Positions 44,457 through 53,550 of a DNA stretch of 64,000 nt are shown here, in pieces (within the stretch, counting starts at the first letter, position 1; every line of letters starts with the position of its first letter). The notes under the pieces were generated by a model. That model had not been told where the DNA came from. It saw only the letters and a list, made by a program, of their open reading frames with translations, and did no database searches. Source of the stretch: CAYUYV01 sp050331455 (GTDB lineage Bacteria; Pseudomonadota; Alphaproteobacteria; JAJFIK01). Made by a program: the position numbers and the translations under genes. The stretch is from NCBI GenBank assembly GCA_050331455.1, contig JBHJGV010000015.1, positions 80,553 through 144,552 on the forward strand, read 5' to 3'.

Positions 44457-47400
44457 GGCGTGCAGGCGCTGGGCATCGCTCGCGATGGCCACGGCGGTGG
44501 CGATGTTGCCAAGCTTTTCGCTGGCTGCCTGGAGCCGCGAAATGGCGGATTCCGGGTCGAGACCGTCCATATCGGCACCCGCACCGGCGCTGCCGGTCCC
44601 TTCCATGATCCGCCGGGCGAGGAGCGCGGACCGGCGCTCCAACACGTCGATGACATCCGTGACCGCATCGATATCGGCCGCGGCATTGGGCAGGCTGTCC
44701 TCATCCGGATCGATCATGCCCTGTTCCTTCATGAGGCGGGCAAACTCGGCCAGCGAACGAACGACCGGCTCGGTAGCCTCAAGCCCGGCGCCGGTCTCGG
44801 TGCCATCGGACGACGCCGTTGACTGGGCGAAGGACGTCATGGCGCTGCGGGCCTCGGCACCGACCCGTTCGGCGAGCGCGGCAAGGGCTTCCGCATCGAG
44901 GGACCGACCGGTGCCATCCCGTCCCTTGAGGTCGGCCACGTCGGACACCATGCCGTCGAGGCGGGCCAAAAGATCCCGGCGCAGATCGCCGAGAGCCTCG
45001 CCAAGCCCCGTCACGGCGTCGGCCACACTGGCCGGATCCGTATCCGTGTGGTCGACCCGATCCGTCAGGGTGCCAAGTTTTGCGACCACATCCTGCAACA
45101 ACACCGCGGCTTCGGGATCCGTTGCCTCGCCCTGGGCGGTTTCGCCTTGGGCCGTTTCCACGAAGGGCAACAGGGTTTCTTCGATGCATTGGCGCAGATC
45201 GTCGATGGGAATGGGGCTTTGCTCGCCCTCGCCCGGAGCCTCCAGAGCCGCGGACACGGCCGCAAGACGGGTATCGATGCGCCCGAAGGTCTCCAGAACC
45301 GTTTCGGAAAGACCGGCCGCGCGAGTCTCCAACACTCCGATCCGCTCTGCAAGCTGATCGGTCTGGGTCAGGCCGGCGCCCATGGCCTGGGTGAGACCGC
45401 TGGTTCCAGCTTCGAGGCGCGACAACTGCTCGTCCAGTGTCTCCGCAAAGGTCTTGGACTGGGCCTCGATCCGGGCCAGCCCCTCCTTGACGGCCGCAAG
45501 GCCCTCGGGCGAGACCGCGCCGGCTGCCCCGTCCGAGGAGGCAAAACCGGCGGTGAGCGTATCAAGCCGCGTGGCCACTTCGTCGATGGCTCCGCGCAAC
45601 TCCGTCTGCTGACGAGAAACCGCTGCCGCCGTGACACCATAGTCCTCGCCCGTACGGCTGACCTGGCCGAGGATTTCGTTCAGGCCTTCGCCCAGAGCTC
45701 CGGCCAAGTCATCGATCTTGCCGGCAAAGCCATCAAGGGCGGTGCGCAGGTCCGAGACGGTCTCACCCACATGCGTCGCGGCACCGGCCTCGGGGGTCGG
45801 GCCCGCTTCGGTCTGCATGCCGCGTTCCATGATCGCCGCGTCGAGCTTTTTCTCCAGATCGCCGATTTGACCCAGGGAATCCGACAGGCCGCTCAGCCCC
45901 ATGAGCAAGGTGCCCATCTGATCCTGAAGGGCGGCGAGGTCGCCTGGCCCGCTCTCCCGAGCCACGAGAGTGTCAAGCTTATCCTCAAGTCCGGGCAGAA
46001 CCGTGATCCGGTCCGACAGATCAGCGAGTCCGTCGGCCAGCCCCTTGGCCAGGGCATCGACGCGCTCGCCCAATTCCGCCATGCCGGACAGGGCCTGCTT
46101 TTGATCCTCCGCATTCGCCCCTTTGTCGGCGGTTTCCATGCGGGCCATAACCTCTTTGAGGGACTCCTCAATGCCTTCAAGGCCCTGGCCGAACCGATCA
46201 AGATCGGTCTTATGGGCCTCGGCGGCCGCCGTCAGGCTTTCCAGCAAGGCCGTGTCTGCCCCGTCCTGCGAGGCCGTCTTCCGGCTGTCCTCAAGGCCCG
46301 TGCGGATGAGGGTGAGATCGTGGCCCAGCCCCTCGATCCGGGCATTGCCCTGCTCCAGGCTGCGGCTGATCTGACTGATGCCCACGGCCACGGTTTCCCC
46401 GAACCGGCGCAGATCGCTCTGGGTCCCCTCGAGCTTGGCGTCCTGGGCATCCTGCACCGATGAGAGCTTGGCAACGGTCGCGTCGATGGCATCGGCCGCG
46501 GCAATGAGCCGGCCGGAAAAGGCGCCGTAGACCTCCTCCATCTTTGCATATTGACCGTCAAGGAGCGGACGAAGCCGCGCAGTTTCATCCCGGACCGTAC
46601 CGATCCCCTCATTAAGGCGGGTGGAGGCCGTGCGAATGTCGTCGAGCGCCGTCGCGAAACGGTCCTTCAAGGCGTCGGCGGCGGAGCGGGCCGTGTCTGC
46701 GGTGCTGCGCACATCCGTCAGGACACCGCTCACGGCGTCCTTGGTCTGGGCGAGGCCGGACACCATGTCGGCGAGGCGCCCGCTCGCTTCCTGGGCGGTA
46801 TCGGCGAGGCCCTTGCTGGAGACCGCGAAGCCGTCGGTCTGTGTGCGGAGGGCCGCGAGCGTATCCTCGAAACGCGCCTGCATCTGCTCGCCGGCGTCGC
46901 GCACACTGCTTGTGGTTTCCACCAAATCCTTGCGCGCCGTGCCCAGGTCCTTGCGCTGGGCCGACACCAGTTCCTCGATCTTGCGCTGGCTTGAGGACAA
47001 CTCGCCCACGCAGCCCGTGAGACGGGCCACCTCGTCGGCGGCCTTCTGGGCGGCCTCTTCCCGTGTGGCCTCGAGGCCGCGGCCCCGTTCGGTCAAGTCC
47101 CGGGCGGCTTCCCGAAGCGCTTCGAGCATCTCGTCCATGACGGCACCGCTGGGACCGGCCAGTTGGATCTGGAGCGGTCCATCGGCGCTCAACAGACCCG
47201 GGCGCAGTCCGGCAGTCCGGCCGGCCTCGCGCATGCGCTGAACGGCCCGGGTCAGCTTGCCGATCTCGTCACGCCGGTCGAGACCCCACGGTTTGGTGTC
47301 CGCATCCTGACCGCTTTCGGTCACGACGGCCATGTCTTCCATCTCGCGCACGGCCTGCTGGAGGGGGTCGCCGACCCGGATGCGGATCAGAATCGCCCCG

Positions 47401-47969
47401 ATCATCAGCACCACAAAGGCCCCAACAAAGGAGAAGATCACGGTGCCCTGGGTCAGGTCTGCAAGTTTGCGCGCCCCGTTGAATTGCTGCTGGATTTCCG
47501 CGCGGCCCAACGCCCCGACCAGGGCCGTGAGCTGGGCATTCGTGGCCTCCAGCCGCCCCGTCAGGATGGTCGGATCCAAGTCCTCCGCATTGGCATGCAG
47601 GCTGCTGACTTTTTCATAGACCGTGGCGAGTTCCGCCGCGCCCTGCTGTTGCGCCAGCGTTTCCGTACGCTCCGTATAAAGACCGATAGCCTGGCGCGCC
47701 GTCGCGAGGTACCGCGCCGTGGCCTCGAGCAGTCGGGGCGTTCGCGTGAGGGCGTATTCCCGCAAGGCCCCGCCGGCACCCCTTGGACCAAGGACGCGGT
47801 CGAGTTCGGCCACATAGCCGGCGCGCAGGCCGGTGCCGCTGTCCGGCGCCATGGTGCGGGCCTGGAGCTGGGCGATGTACCCGGTGGCATAGAGACTGAG
47901 GGCGCCGGCACAAACGAGAAAGACGACCGCCCCCAGAATAAAGAATCTGGAAACCGAACGAAAAGACAT
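44448..47969 (-). CDS. Large HAMP-domain coiled-coil membrane protein, chemoreceptor-like but without signalling tip
   Basis: A 1173-aa protein. Two membrane helices (FFILGAVVFLVCAGALSLYATG near residue 10-30 and VIFSFVGAFVVLMIGAILIRIRV near 175-197) flank a helical periplasmic domain. A HAMP domain follows (RVGDPLQQAVREMEDMA to DEIGKLTRAVQRMRE). Residues about 270-1130 are long heptad-rich helices full of repeated LADGLADLSDRI or AEALDGFAGKIDDLAGAL-like segments, with few aromatic residues. The conserved glutamate-rich hairpin tip of methyl-accepting chemotaxis proteins is absent, so CheA/CheW coupling is not expected. It lies directly after the gas vesicle genes on the same strand with a 168-bp gap and a weak terminator between. 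A role in structure, sensing or positioning at the envelope is possible but unproven. Confidence 0.75.
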   Translation of the reverse strand: MSFRSVSRFFILGAVVFLVCAGALSLYATGYIAQLQARTMAPDSGTGLRAGYVAELDRVLGPRGAGGALREYALTRTPRLLEATARYLATARQAIGLYTERTETLAQQQGAAELATVYEKVSSLHANAEDLDPTILTGRLEATNAQLTALVGALGRAEIQQQFNGARKLADLTQGTVIFSFVGAFVVLMIGAILIRIRVGDPLQQAVREMEDMAVVTESGQDADTKPWGLDRRDEIGKLTRAVQRMREAGRTAGLRPGLLSADGPLQIQLAGPSGAVMDEMLEALREAARDLTERGRGLEATREEAAQKAADEVARLTGCVGELSSSQRKIEELVSAQRKDLGTARKDLVETTSSVRDAGEQMQARFEDTLAALRTQTDGFAVSSKGLADTAQEASGRLADMVSGLAQTKDAVSGVLTDVRSTADTARSAADALKDRFATALDDIRTASTRLNEGIGTVRDETARLRPLLDGQYAKMEEVYGAFSGRLIAAADAIDATVAKLSSVQDAQDAKLEGTQSDLRRFGETVAVGISQISRSLEQGNARIEGLGHDLTLIRTGLEDSRKTASQDGADTALLESLTAAAEAHKTDLDRFGQGLEGIEESLKEVMARMETADKGANAEDQKQALSGMAELGERVDALAKGLADGLADLSDRITVLPGLEDKLDTLVARESGPGDLAALQDQMGTLLMGLSGLSDSLGQIGDLEKKLDAAIMERGMQTEAGPTPEAGAATHVGETVSDLRTALDGFAGKIDDLAGALGEGLNEILGQVSRTGEDYGVTAAAVSRQQTELRGAIDEVATRLDTLTAGFASSDGAAGAVSPEGLAAVKEGLARIEAQSKTFAETLDEQLSRLEAGTSGLTQAMGAGLTQTDQLAERIGVLETRAAGLSETVLETFGRIDTRLAAVSAALEAPGEGEQSPIPIDDLRQCIEETLLPFVETAQGETAQGEATDPEAAVLLQDVVAKLGTLTDRVDHTDTDPASVADAVTGLGEALGDLRRDLLARLDGMVSDVADLKGRDGTGRSLDAEALAALAERVGAEARSAMTSFAQSTASSDGTETGAGLEATEPVVRSLAEFARLMKEQGMIDPDEDSLPNAAADIDAVTDVIDVLERRSALLARRIMEGTGSAGAGADMDGLDPESAISRLQAASEKLGNIATAVAIASDAQRLHAAG

Positions 47970-48100
47970 GATTAGACCCCATCTCTGTCGGCTTTCACCG
48001 TATACAGAGTTTACTTCACCTCGGGATTCACCCTCCGGTGATTGCAGTAAACGAAAGATTAACGGGCGTTAATGACGTTAAGGGGTACGAAAGAGCAGCT

Positions 48101-48121
48101 TCGGCCTGCCTGTGAGGCCGA
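48101..48121 (-). terminator. Candidate terminator after gvpK
   Basis: A 7-bp stem (TCGGCCT paired with AGGCCGA) with a 7-nt loop lies 17 nt after the gvpK stop on the minus strand. Only a short T-containing run follows, so it would be a weak terminator or processing site closing the gas vesicle operon. Confidence 0.4.
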
Positions 48122-48137
48122 TTGAACGCACGGCGCT

Positions 48138-48566
48138 CTACAGAAGCGACCCGAGCGGGCCCAGATCGAGATTGAGCTCTTCGCCCTCGATCCCGAAAGC
48201 GGCCTTCAGCTCCTCAATCTTAGCCTTCGCCGCAAGGAGCGCCGCGCCGAGACGTTCGACCTCCTCATCCGTCAGGGTGCCCCGCTCCATGCGCCGCACG
48301 GCCTGACCCTCCATCACCCGGCGCAACAGCTCCACCAGGGTGAGCACCAGCTTGGCAAGGTCCTTTTCCAGTCGTTCCGGATCAATGGCCAGTTGGGTGG
48401 GGGCGGCCGTCCCGGTATCTTCGCCGCGGGCCTGGAGCGGGATGGCGCCGATGCGCTCCAGCCGGGGATCCGGCTGGCCCGAGGCGGGCTGCGGGCCGAG
48501 CGCGGCCAGCACTTTTCCCGCAAGGGCATGGCTTTCGGGATCGATCCTCATAGGACCAGTACTCAT
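48138..48566 (-). CDS. gvpK: Gas vesicle protein GvpK
   Basis: Small accessory protein needed for gas vesicle assembly. The 142-aa product has the GvpK core LEKDLAKLVLTLVELLRRVMEGQAVRRMERGTLTDEEVERLG, followed by a helix with KAKIEELKAAFGIEGEELNLDLGPLG. The N-terminal 50 residues are variable. It is the last gene of the gvp operon. Its ATG overlaps the stop of the preceding gvpF/L gene (ATGA), indicating coupled translation. Confidence 0.93.
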   Translation of the reverse strand: MSTGPMRIDPESHALAGKVLAALGPQPASGQPDPRLERIGAIPLQARGEDTGTAAPTQLAIDPERLEKDLAKLVLTLVELLRRVMEGQAVRRMERGTLTDEEVERLGAALLAAKAKIEELKAAFGIEGEELNLDLGPLGSLL

Positions 48567-49258
48567 TGGATCAGGGCTCCCAAGCGCGCATGCGCCAAAA
48601 GATCATCGGGGATGAAGTGATAGGCCGGCCACGGACCTGTCAGGCACACGGACCACCCCCGCGCCAGGGCCGGCGCGTCGGTTACCTGCTGTTGCAGAGC
48701 AGGAACCCGAGCCCGCGCGACAAGATAGGCCGCCTTGAAGAGCACCGGACCGGGCCCGCCGGGACGAACCCGGCTGTCCGCCGACAGAGCCTTCGCACGG
48801 GCGTGCAGATCCGCAATATCCGGATCCTCCTGCATTCCGGACAGACGCCGCAGATAGGCAAGCCCGGTTTCCGGTTCCCTTTCCTCGGTCCCGCTTCCCG
48901 ACGCATCGAGGACCGTGAGTCCCAGTTCCACCAGGCCTTCGAGCCGGCCCAGCGTCTCCCGCAACACCGCGCTATGGCGGCCCATCAGGTCGCGCACGGC
49001 CTCCTCATGTGCCAAAATCATCCCGAAGCGGACCGGCACCAGGGATCCATGCCCCAGGGCCGCATCGCAAACGGCCCCATGGGTCGCGAGATCCTCCGTA
49101 CACGCCTTCAAGTGACCATCGACCGGGCTGACCAGCGCGGTGACGCCATCGCCCCGCAGTGCACGGACCACGTCGCCGCGCAGCCCTGGGGGCAAGGCCG
49201 GGTCCCGGCCCGGTGCGACAAAGGCATAGAGGTAAAGGCCCGCACCCGACGCCGTCAT
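48563..49258 (-). CDS. gvpL: Gas vesicle protein GvpL/GvpF family (paralogue 4)
   Basis: GvpF/L proteins are minor, GvpA-binding assembly factors. The 231-aa product begins with the family pattern GLYLYAFVAPG, has VPVRFGMILAHEEAVRDLM, and ends with the conserved WSVCLTGPWPAYHFIPDDLL. The ATG at 49258 overlaps the stop of the short GvpA paralogue as ATGA, and its stop overlaps gvpK. The frame is open further upstream over the neighbouring genes, but only this start gives the family N-terminus. It is one of four GvpF/L copies in the locus. Confidence 0.9.
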   Translation of the reverse strand: MTASGAGLYLYAFVAPGRDPALPPGLRGDVVRALRGDGVTALVSPVDGHLKACTEDLATHGAVCDAALGHGSLVPVRFGMILAHEEAVRDLMGRHSAVLRETLGRLEGLVELGLTVLDASGSGTEEREPETGLAYLRRLSGMQEDPDIADLHARAKALSADSRVRPGGPGPVLFKAAYLVARARVPALQQQVTDAPALARGWSVCLTGPWPAYHFIPDDLLAHARLGALIQ

Positions 49259-49443
49259 CCTGCGATCCCATCCCGCCGGTCCGGCGTGCACAGAAGAACG
49301 CGCAAGCCCAGATAGACCAGGTCCACATCGGCCAGGGACAAGGTAAGATCGCCGTTGATCACGACGCCCTGGTCGAGCAGCCGGTCGACGAGATCGATCA
49401 GCGCCACGCGGGAGGCCGGATCGCCGTTCAGAGCGGGCCCCAT
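49255..49443 (-). CDS. gvpS: Short GvpA-family protein (GvpS/GvpA-like)
   Basis: A 62-aa GvpA-fold protein. SRVALIDLVDRLLDQGVVINGDLTLSLADVDLVYLGLRVLLC matches the amphipathic helix-strand-strand-helix core of GvpA, but the end is shorter than in GvpA or GvpJ. Such short paralogues in gas vesicle clusters are usually called GvpS or GvpM; the exact class is uncertain. Both ends overlap neighbouring GvpF/L genes by ATGA. It may act at the cone tip or in nucleation rather than in the main ribs. Confidence 0.85.
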   Translation of the reverse strand: MGPALNGDPASRVALIDLVDRLLDQGVVINGDLTLSLADVDLVYLGLRVLLCTPDRRDGIAG

Positions 49444-50246
49444 CAGGCGGCGTCCTCTTCCAGGCTGATGAAGCTGTAGGCCGGCCAGGGCCCCTGCACG
49501 ACGGTCTTCCAGCCGTCCCGCGCCAATTGTCCGGCGCGGTCGTCGAGCTTTTCCAAGAAACGCTCCTGGCTGTCGTCGGCGACCAGATAGGCCCCTTTGA
49601 AGGCCATGCGCCGGGCGCTGTCCACGCCGCCATGGGCGAGTTGGACGGCCTCGCGGGACACGGCGCCCAAATCCCGGTGGAATGTGGAGATCCGCTCGGC
49701 CAGCCGGGACCGGCGGTGGTCCTTCAGGGTCCGCTCATAGCTTTGTTGCAGCAGGAACCGCCGCCCCGGGGCCGCGGCCTCCATTTCGGCCCGCAACGCG
49801 CGGGCGGCCTCGTCATCGAGGTCCTGCGCCGGCGGGCCATCGTCTTCACGCACGAGCTGAACCGACCATTCAGCCGCGCCGGCGATGCGCGACAAGGCAA
49901 CACGGAACACGGCGCCATGGAGCCGAAGCATCTCGGCCACATGGTCCAGATTACGATACAGGGTGCAGAACGGGAAGGGCAGAAGGGCCGTCGCCTGATC
50001 CCGCAAACCGCACATCAAGTCCTGGTGCTGCCGGACCAGCGCTTCGCCGCCGTCGGCCGTGGCCATCTCGGCTTCCATCTGGGCCGCATCCAGCCCGATC
50101 TCACCAAGATCCGTATAAAGAACGGCAAGATCGTTGATCCTGACCGCGCCGATGGTACCGCTGCCGCGCAGGCCCTCGCCGCCGATGGTCGCATCGCGCG
50201 CAGGCACCACCGCATGGAGATAATAGAGGGACGAATTCAAGGTCAT
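49443..50246 (-). CDS. gvpF: Gas vesicle protein GvpL/GvpF family (paralogue 3)
   Basis: A 267-aa GvpF/L protein. It shows SLYYLHAVVPA, a LPFPFCTLYRNLDHVAEML segment in place of the usual PxRFG, RRFLLQQSYERTL in the helical middle, and the C-terminal WKTVVQGPWPAYSFISLEE. It overlaps its neighbours on both sides by ATGA. The altered middle motif (PFPFCTLY) distinguishes it from the other copies and hints at a different binding partner. Confidence 0.88.
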   Translation of the reverse strand: MTLNSSLYYLHAVVPARDATIGGEGLRGSGTIGAVRINDLAVLYTDLGEIGLDAAQMEAEMATADGGEALVRQHQDLMCGLRDQATALLPFPFCTLYRNLDHVAEMLRLHGAVFRVALSRIAGAAEWSVQLVREDDGPPAQDLDDEAARALRAEMEAAAPGRRFLLQQSYERTLKDHRRSRLAERISTFHRDLGAVSREAVQLAHGGVDSARRMAFKGAYLVADDSQERFLEKLDDRAGQLARDGWKTVVQGPWPAYSFISLEEDAA

Positions 50247-51298
50247 GCCGCCTCCGCCGTTTCATCGCCGACCCGGCGCAGACGGACCGAAAAGCTCCGC
50301 TGCACGGTTGGCGCGTTGAAGTGAACTGCAGGTTGATCCGTGGTGGGGGCCACGATGGGACGGCGCAACTGGCCGTCCGCGACCCGGCACAGAAGATTAT
50401 AGGCGTCCCGGAGCCGGGCCATGTCCTCCGAGACCGCCTCGCCGCCCGGATTGGTGTCCGGGTGCAGATGTTTGACCGCCCGGCGATAAGCGCGCTTCAG
50501 ATCCTCCATGGTGACCGTTTCCGCAAGGCGCAGCCGCCGCCGGGCCGCGTCCACGGTCCGAAAATCCGCCTCTTCCACCTCAACGGCCGCAAAACTGCAG
50601 GCCGGCAGCGGACCGATACAGCGGATCTTCAGCCGCCCGCCGGTCTCCCGATCGAAGGCCTTGAGCGCGGCATCGAGGCTCAATTCATCGGCCCGGCGGA
50701 GCAGGCAGGTGAAATTGGCAACCACCGTTTCCTCCATGCGCGGCGTCTCGATCACATCGAGCGACACAGCAGCCAGCATGGTCCGGATCCGCTCCGTGAG
50801 CCCGCAGCGATGGCCCTCGACGGCCGCCTTCAGCGCCCGCGCCGTCTCCAGATCGTGTTCGCGCCCCTGGCCGAATTTCAGGCCGATCAGGCCGTCGGCG
50901 CGAAGCTGTTCGATCGCGTCCACGACGGACCAGGACACCATGACTTCGAACTGGATCAGGGACCCGTACTGATCGAGGGGCTGGCGCAGATCCCGACCAC
51001 AGGAGTCGAGAAACGTCCGAATGCGTTCCGGACTCGCCATGCGGGTCTCGAAGCGGGCCGGCAGGATAGGCATGACCGCCATCACCGTTTCAAGAACGGT
51101 CTGATATACCCGGAGCCGATGAAGCGCCCGGTGCTGACGGGTCTGCCAAGGCCGGCCCCGGGGCGTGGGACCGACCACGGCGGCAAGCCCGCCGGCGATC
51201 ACGGGGCGGATGCGCCGGCCCTCGACCCGCGTTTTGCGCTCAGTGAGCCGGGTCGCCCCTTCAAGGGTGGTCAGTCCGTAGACGGTCTGGTCCATCAT
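50243..51298 (-). CDS. GvpF/L protein fused to a C-terminal J domain
   Basis: A 351-aa two-part protein. Residues 1-245 are GvpF/L-like: a YGLTTLEG opening, LPARFETRMASPERIRTFL, and near residue 230 the family end LKIRCIGPLPACSFAAVEVEE. Residues about 255-330 are a J domain: TVTMEDLKRAYRRAVKHLHPDTNPGG, with the invariant His-Pro-Asp that stimulates Hsp70 ATPase, then EDMARLRDAYNLL. The fusion would bring Hsp70 (DnaK) to GvpA-type clients bound by the GvpF/L part. Start at 51298 (two adjacent ATG codons), overlapping the AAA ATPase stop as ATGA; the end overlaps the next gvpF/L. Confidence 0.88.
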   Translation of the reverse strand: MMDQTVYGLTTLEGATRLTERKTRVEGRRIRPVIAGGLAAVVGPTPRGRPWQTRQHRALHRLRVYQTVLETVMAVMPILPARFETRMASPERIRTFLDSCGRDLRQPLDQYGSLIQFEVMVSWSVVDAIEQLRADGLIGLKFGQGREHDLETARALKAAVEGHRCGLTERIRTMLAAVSLDVIETPRMEETVVANFTCLLRRADELSLDAALKAFDRETGGRLKIRCIGPLPACSFAAVEVEEADFRTVDAARRRLRLAETVTMEDLKRAYRRAVKHLHPDTNPGGEAVSEDMARLRDAYNLLCRVADGQLRRPIVAPTTDQPAVHFNAPTVQRSFSVRLRRVGDETAEAA

Positions 51299-53550
51299 GG
51301 TGCTATCCCCCGATCCTCGTCCCGGTCCACCGTCCGGTGCTGCGCCCGATCCACCGAGCCTTGATCGTCGGCAAGCGCTTCGTCGAAATGGCGATCCGTC
51401 AGCAACAGAGGCGTCTCGGCCCCGTCTTGCGCACCGGCCAGATGTTCCCGCAACGCCAGGAGCGCCGCCCGCCGGCACAGCCCTTCAAGCTGGGCACCCG
51501 AAAAGCCCGCGGTGGCCTCGGCCAGTGCTTCGCAGTCCACCGTGTCGGCGAGCGGCCGGTTGCGCAGATGGATACGCAGAATGACCTCGCGCGCGCGCCG
51601 GTCCGGACCATGAAGATCCAGGATAACGTCGAATCGGCCGGGCCTGAGCAGAGCGGGATCGATCCGGTCCCGCCGGTTGGTGGCCGCAAGAACCAGAACG
51701 CCGGTCATCTCATCCACCCCGTCCATCTCCACAAGAAGCTGAGCGACCAGGCGCTCCGTTGTTTGACTGCTGCCCGGCTCCCCCTCGCCCCGCGTGCCTG
51801 CGATGGCGTCGATCTCATCGAAAAACAGGATGCAGGGCGCGGCCATGCGGGCCTTTCGAAACACGTCCCGCATCGCCCGTTCGGATTCGCCCACATACAT
51901 GGACAGGATCTGGGGTCCACGGATGGAAATAAAATTGACCTGGGCCTCGCTCGCCAGGGCCTTGGCCAGTAAGGTCTTGCCGGTGCCGGGCGGACCGGAC
52001 AGCAGCACACCCCGGGGCGGGCGCAGCCCGGCCGCCGCATAGGCACCCTCGAAGCGCAACGGCCATTCCACCGCTTCGATCAGGGTCTGTTTTGCGCCAT
52101 CGAGGCCGCCCACATCGTCCCATCGGACCGTCGGCACCTCGGTAAACACTTCCCGGATCGCCGACGGAGCGATATCCGCCAGGGCACAGCGGAAATCCTC
52201 CATGGATACCGTGAGCTCCTCCGCTGGCCGATCATCGTCCCCGTCCAGGAAGCGGCGCAAGGCCGCCATGCCGGCTTCCCGGGTCAGGGCCTCCAGGTCG
52301 GCGCCCACATAGCCGTGGGTGGCAGCGGCGAGCTGGGCTAGATCGACACTGTCCTCAAGGGGCATGGCCCGGCTGTGTACGTCCAGAATGGCGCGGCGGG
52401 CATGGCGGTCCGGCACGGGAATGGTGATTTCCCGGTCGAACCGCCCCGGGCGGCGCAAGGCCGGGTCGAGCATGTGGGCCAGATTGGTGGCGGCGATGAC
52501 GACCACATTGCCCCGGGCCTCAAGGCCATCCATCAGTGTCAGGAGCTGGGCCACGATGCGCCGCTCGACTTGGCGGTCCCCACCCAGATCTTCCCGTTTC
52601 GGCGCAATGGCGTCGATCTCGTCGATAAAGATGATCGCGGGGGCCTTGGCGCGCGCCTTCTCGAACACCTCGCGAAGCTGAGCCTCCGAAGCACCGTAAA
52701 ACTTGTCCACGATCTCCGGCCCGTTGACGGTCAGGAAGGCCGCTTCCGCCTCCTGGGCGACGGCGCGGGCGATCAGCGTCTTGCCGGAGCCCGGCGGTCC
52801 GGTCAGCAGCACGCCTTTGGGAGCCGCAACGCCGAGGCGGGCAAACAGGTCCGGCCGGCGCAGGGGCAACTCGATCATCTCGCGCACCCGGGCCAGTTCC
52901 CGGTCGAGACCCGCGATCGTGCTGTAGGTCGCCTCGGCAGGCGCTCCGGCCTTCGCCGCCCTTTCCCCGCCGATCCGGATCCGCGTGCCGGCCCGCACGA
53001 CCACCGGGCCTTTCGGTTCGGTGCCCTCGATGGTGAAGGTCCGGCTGCGGCCCGACGTCATGCGGATGCGCACCTGATCGCCCGCGGTCATGGGCATATT
53101 TTCCAAAGCCCGCACCAGGGACTCAAGACTGCCGGTCGCCGGCTCCGCATCCCCGGTCAGGGCCGCGAGTTGGATGCGCACCGCATCCGATGCCCTGGCC
53201 GGGCGCACCAGCACCTGTTGTCCGCTGGCGGCCCCAGCATTGGCACACTGGATCCGATCCATACGGATCAGGTCGCGCCCCCGGTCCTCCGGAAAGGCAG
53301 GCAGAATGCGGGCATGGGTGTAAGTGATGGTCTCCCGATCCACGGAGCCCACAATGGCGACGAGATCGCCGACGGACAGGCCGAGGCGGGCCATGTCATC
53401 GGGATCGAGGCGGACGATCCCGCGGTCCTCGTCGATGGTGCGGGCAGCCGATACGGTCAGGCGCCGCTCCCGGTCCACACCGGCGCGGGCCCGGCGCTCC
53501 GGGCCGCTACGGGACCCGGAGAGATCGGGGTAAGAAGACGGCTCAGCCAT
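51295..53550 (-). CDS. CDC48/p97/VAT-type double AAA+ ATPase of the gas vesicle locus
   Basis: A 751-aa unfoldase-segregase. Residues 25-200 form a CDC48 N-domain (LTVSAARTIDEDRGIVRLD, LGLSVGDLVAIVG). The first AAA domain has Walker A GPPGSGKT at 251-258, Walker B IIFIDEIDAI and RRPGRFDREI. The second has GPPGTGKT at 519-526, ILFFDEIDAI and LRPGRFDVIL. Both look active. CDC48-type ATPases extract or remodel proteins; here, within a coupled gvp operon, the clients are probably vesicle proteins, by inference. The ATG at 53550 overlaps gvpG by 8 bp; a TTG six bases upstream is less likely. The stop overlaps the GvpF/L-J gene (ATGA). No aromatic-hydrophobic C-terminal tail is evident. Confidence 0.93.
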   Translation of the reverse strand: MAEPSSYPDLSGSRSGPERRARAGVDRERRLTVSAARTIDEDRGIVRLDPDDMARLGLSVGDLVAIVGSVDRETITYTHARILPAFPEDRGRDLIRMDRIQCANAGAASGQQVLVRPARASDAVRIQLAALTGDAEPATGSLESLVRALENMPMTAGDQVRIRMTSGRSRTFTIEGTEPKGPVVVRAGTRIRIGGERAAKAGAPAEATYSTIAGLDRELARVREMIELPLRRPDLFARLGVAAPKGVLLTGPPGSGKTLIARAVAQEAEAAFLTVNGPEIVDKFYGASEAQLREVFEKARAKAPAIIFIDEIDAIAPKREDLGGDRQVERRIVAQLLTLMDGLEARGNVVVIAATNLAHMLDPALRRPGRFDREITIPVPDRHARRAILDVHSRAMPLEDSVDLAQLAAATHGYVGADLEALTREAGMAALRRFLDGDDDRPAEELTVSMEDFRCALADIAPSAIREVFTEVPTVRWDDVGGLDGAKQTLIEAVEWPLRFEGAYAAAGLRPPRGVLLSGPPGTGKTLLAKALASEAQVNFISIRGPQILSMYVGESERAMRDVFRKARMAAPCILFFDEIDAIAGTRGEGEPGSSQTTERLVAQLLVEMDGVDEMTGVLVLAATNRRDRIDPALLRPGRFDVILDLHGPDRRAREVILRIHLRNRPLADTVDCEALAEATAGFSGAQLEGLCRRAALLALREHLAGAQDGAETPLLLTDRHFDEALADDQGSVDRAQHRTVDRDEDRGIAP

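Noticed and set aside
45048..46463. Long plus-strand open frame opposite the HAMP/coiled-coil gene
   Set aside because: His/Gln/Arg-rich shadow composition without domains; the minus strand frame is the real one.
48059..48081. Three TTAA motifs upstream of the HAMP gene resembling a CtrA site
   Set aside because: Start-to-start spacings are 10 and 9 bases, not the 11 required for TTAA-N7-TTAA.
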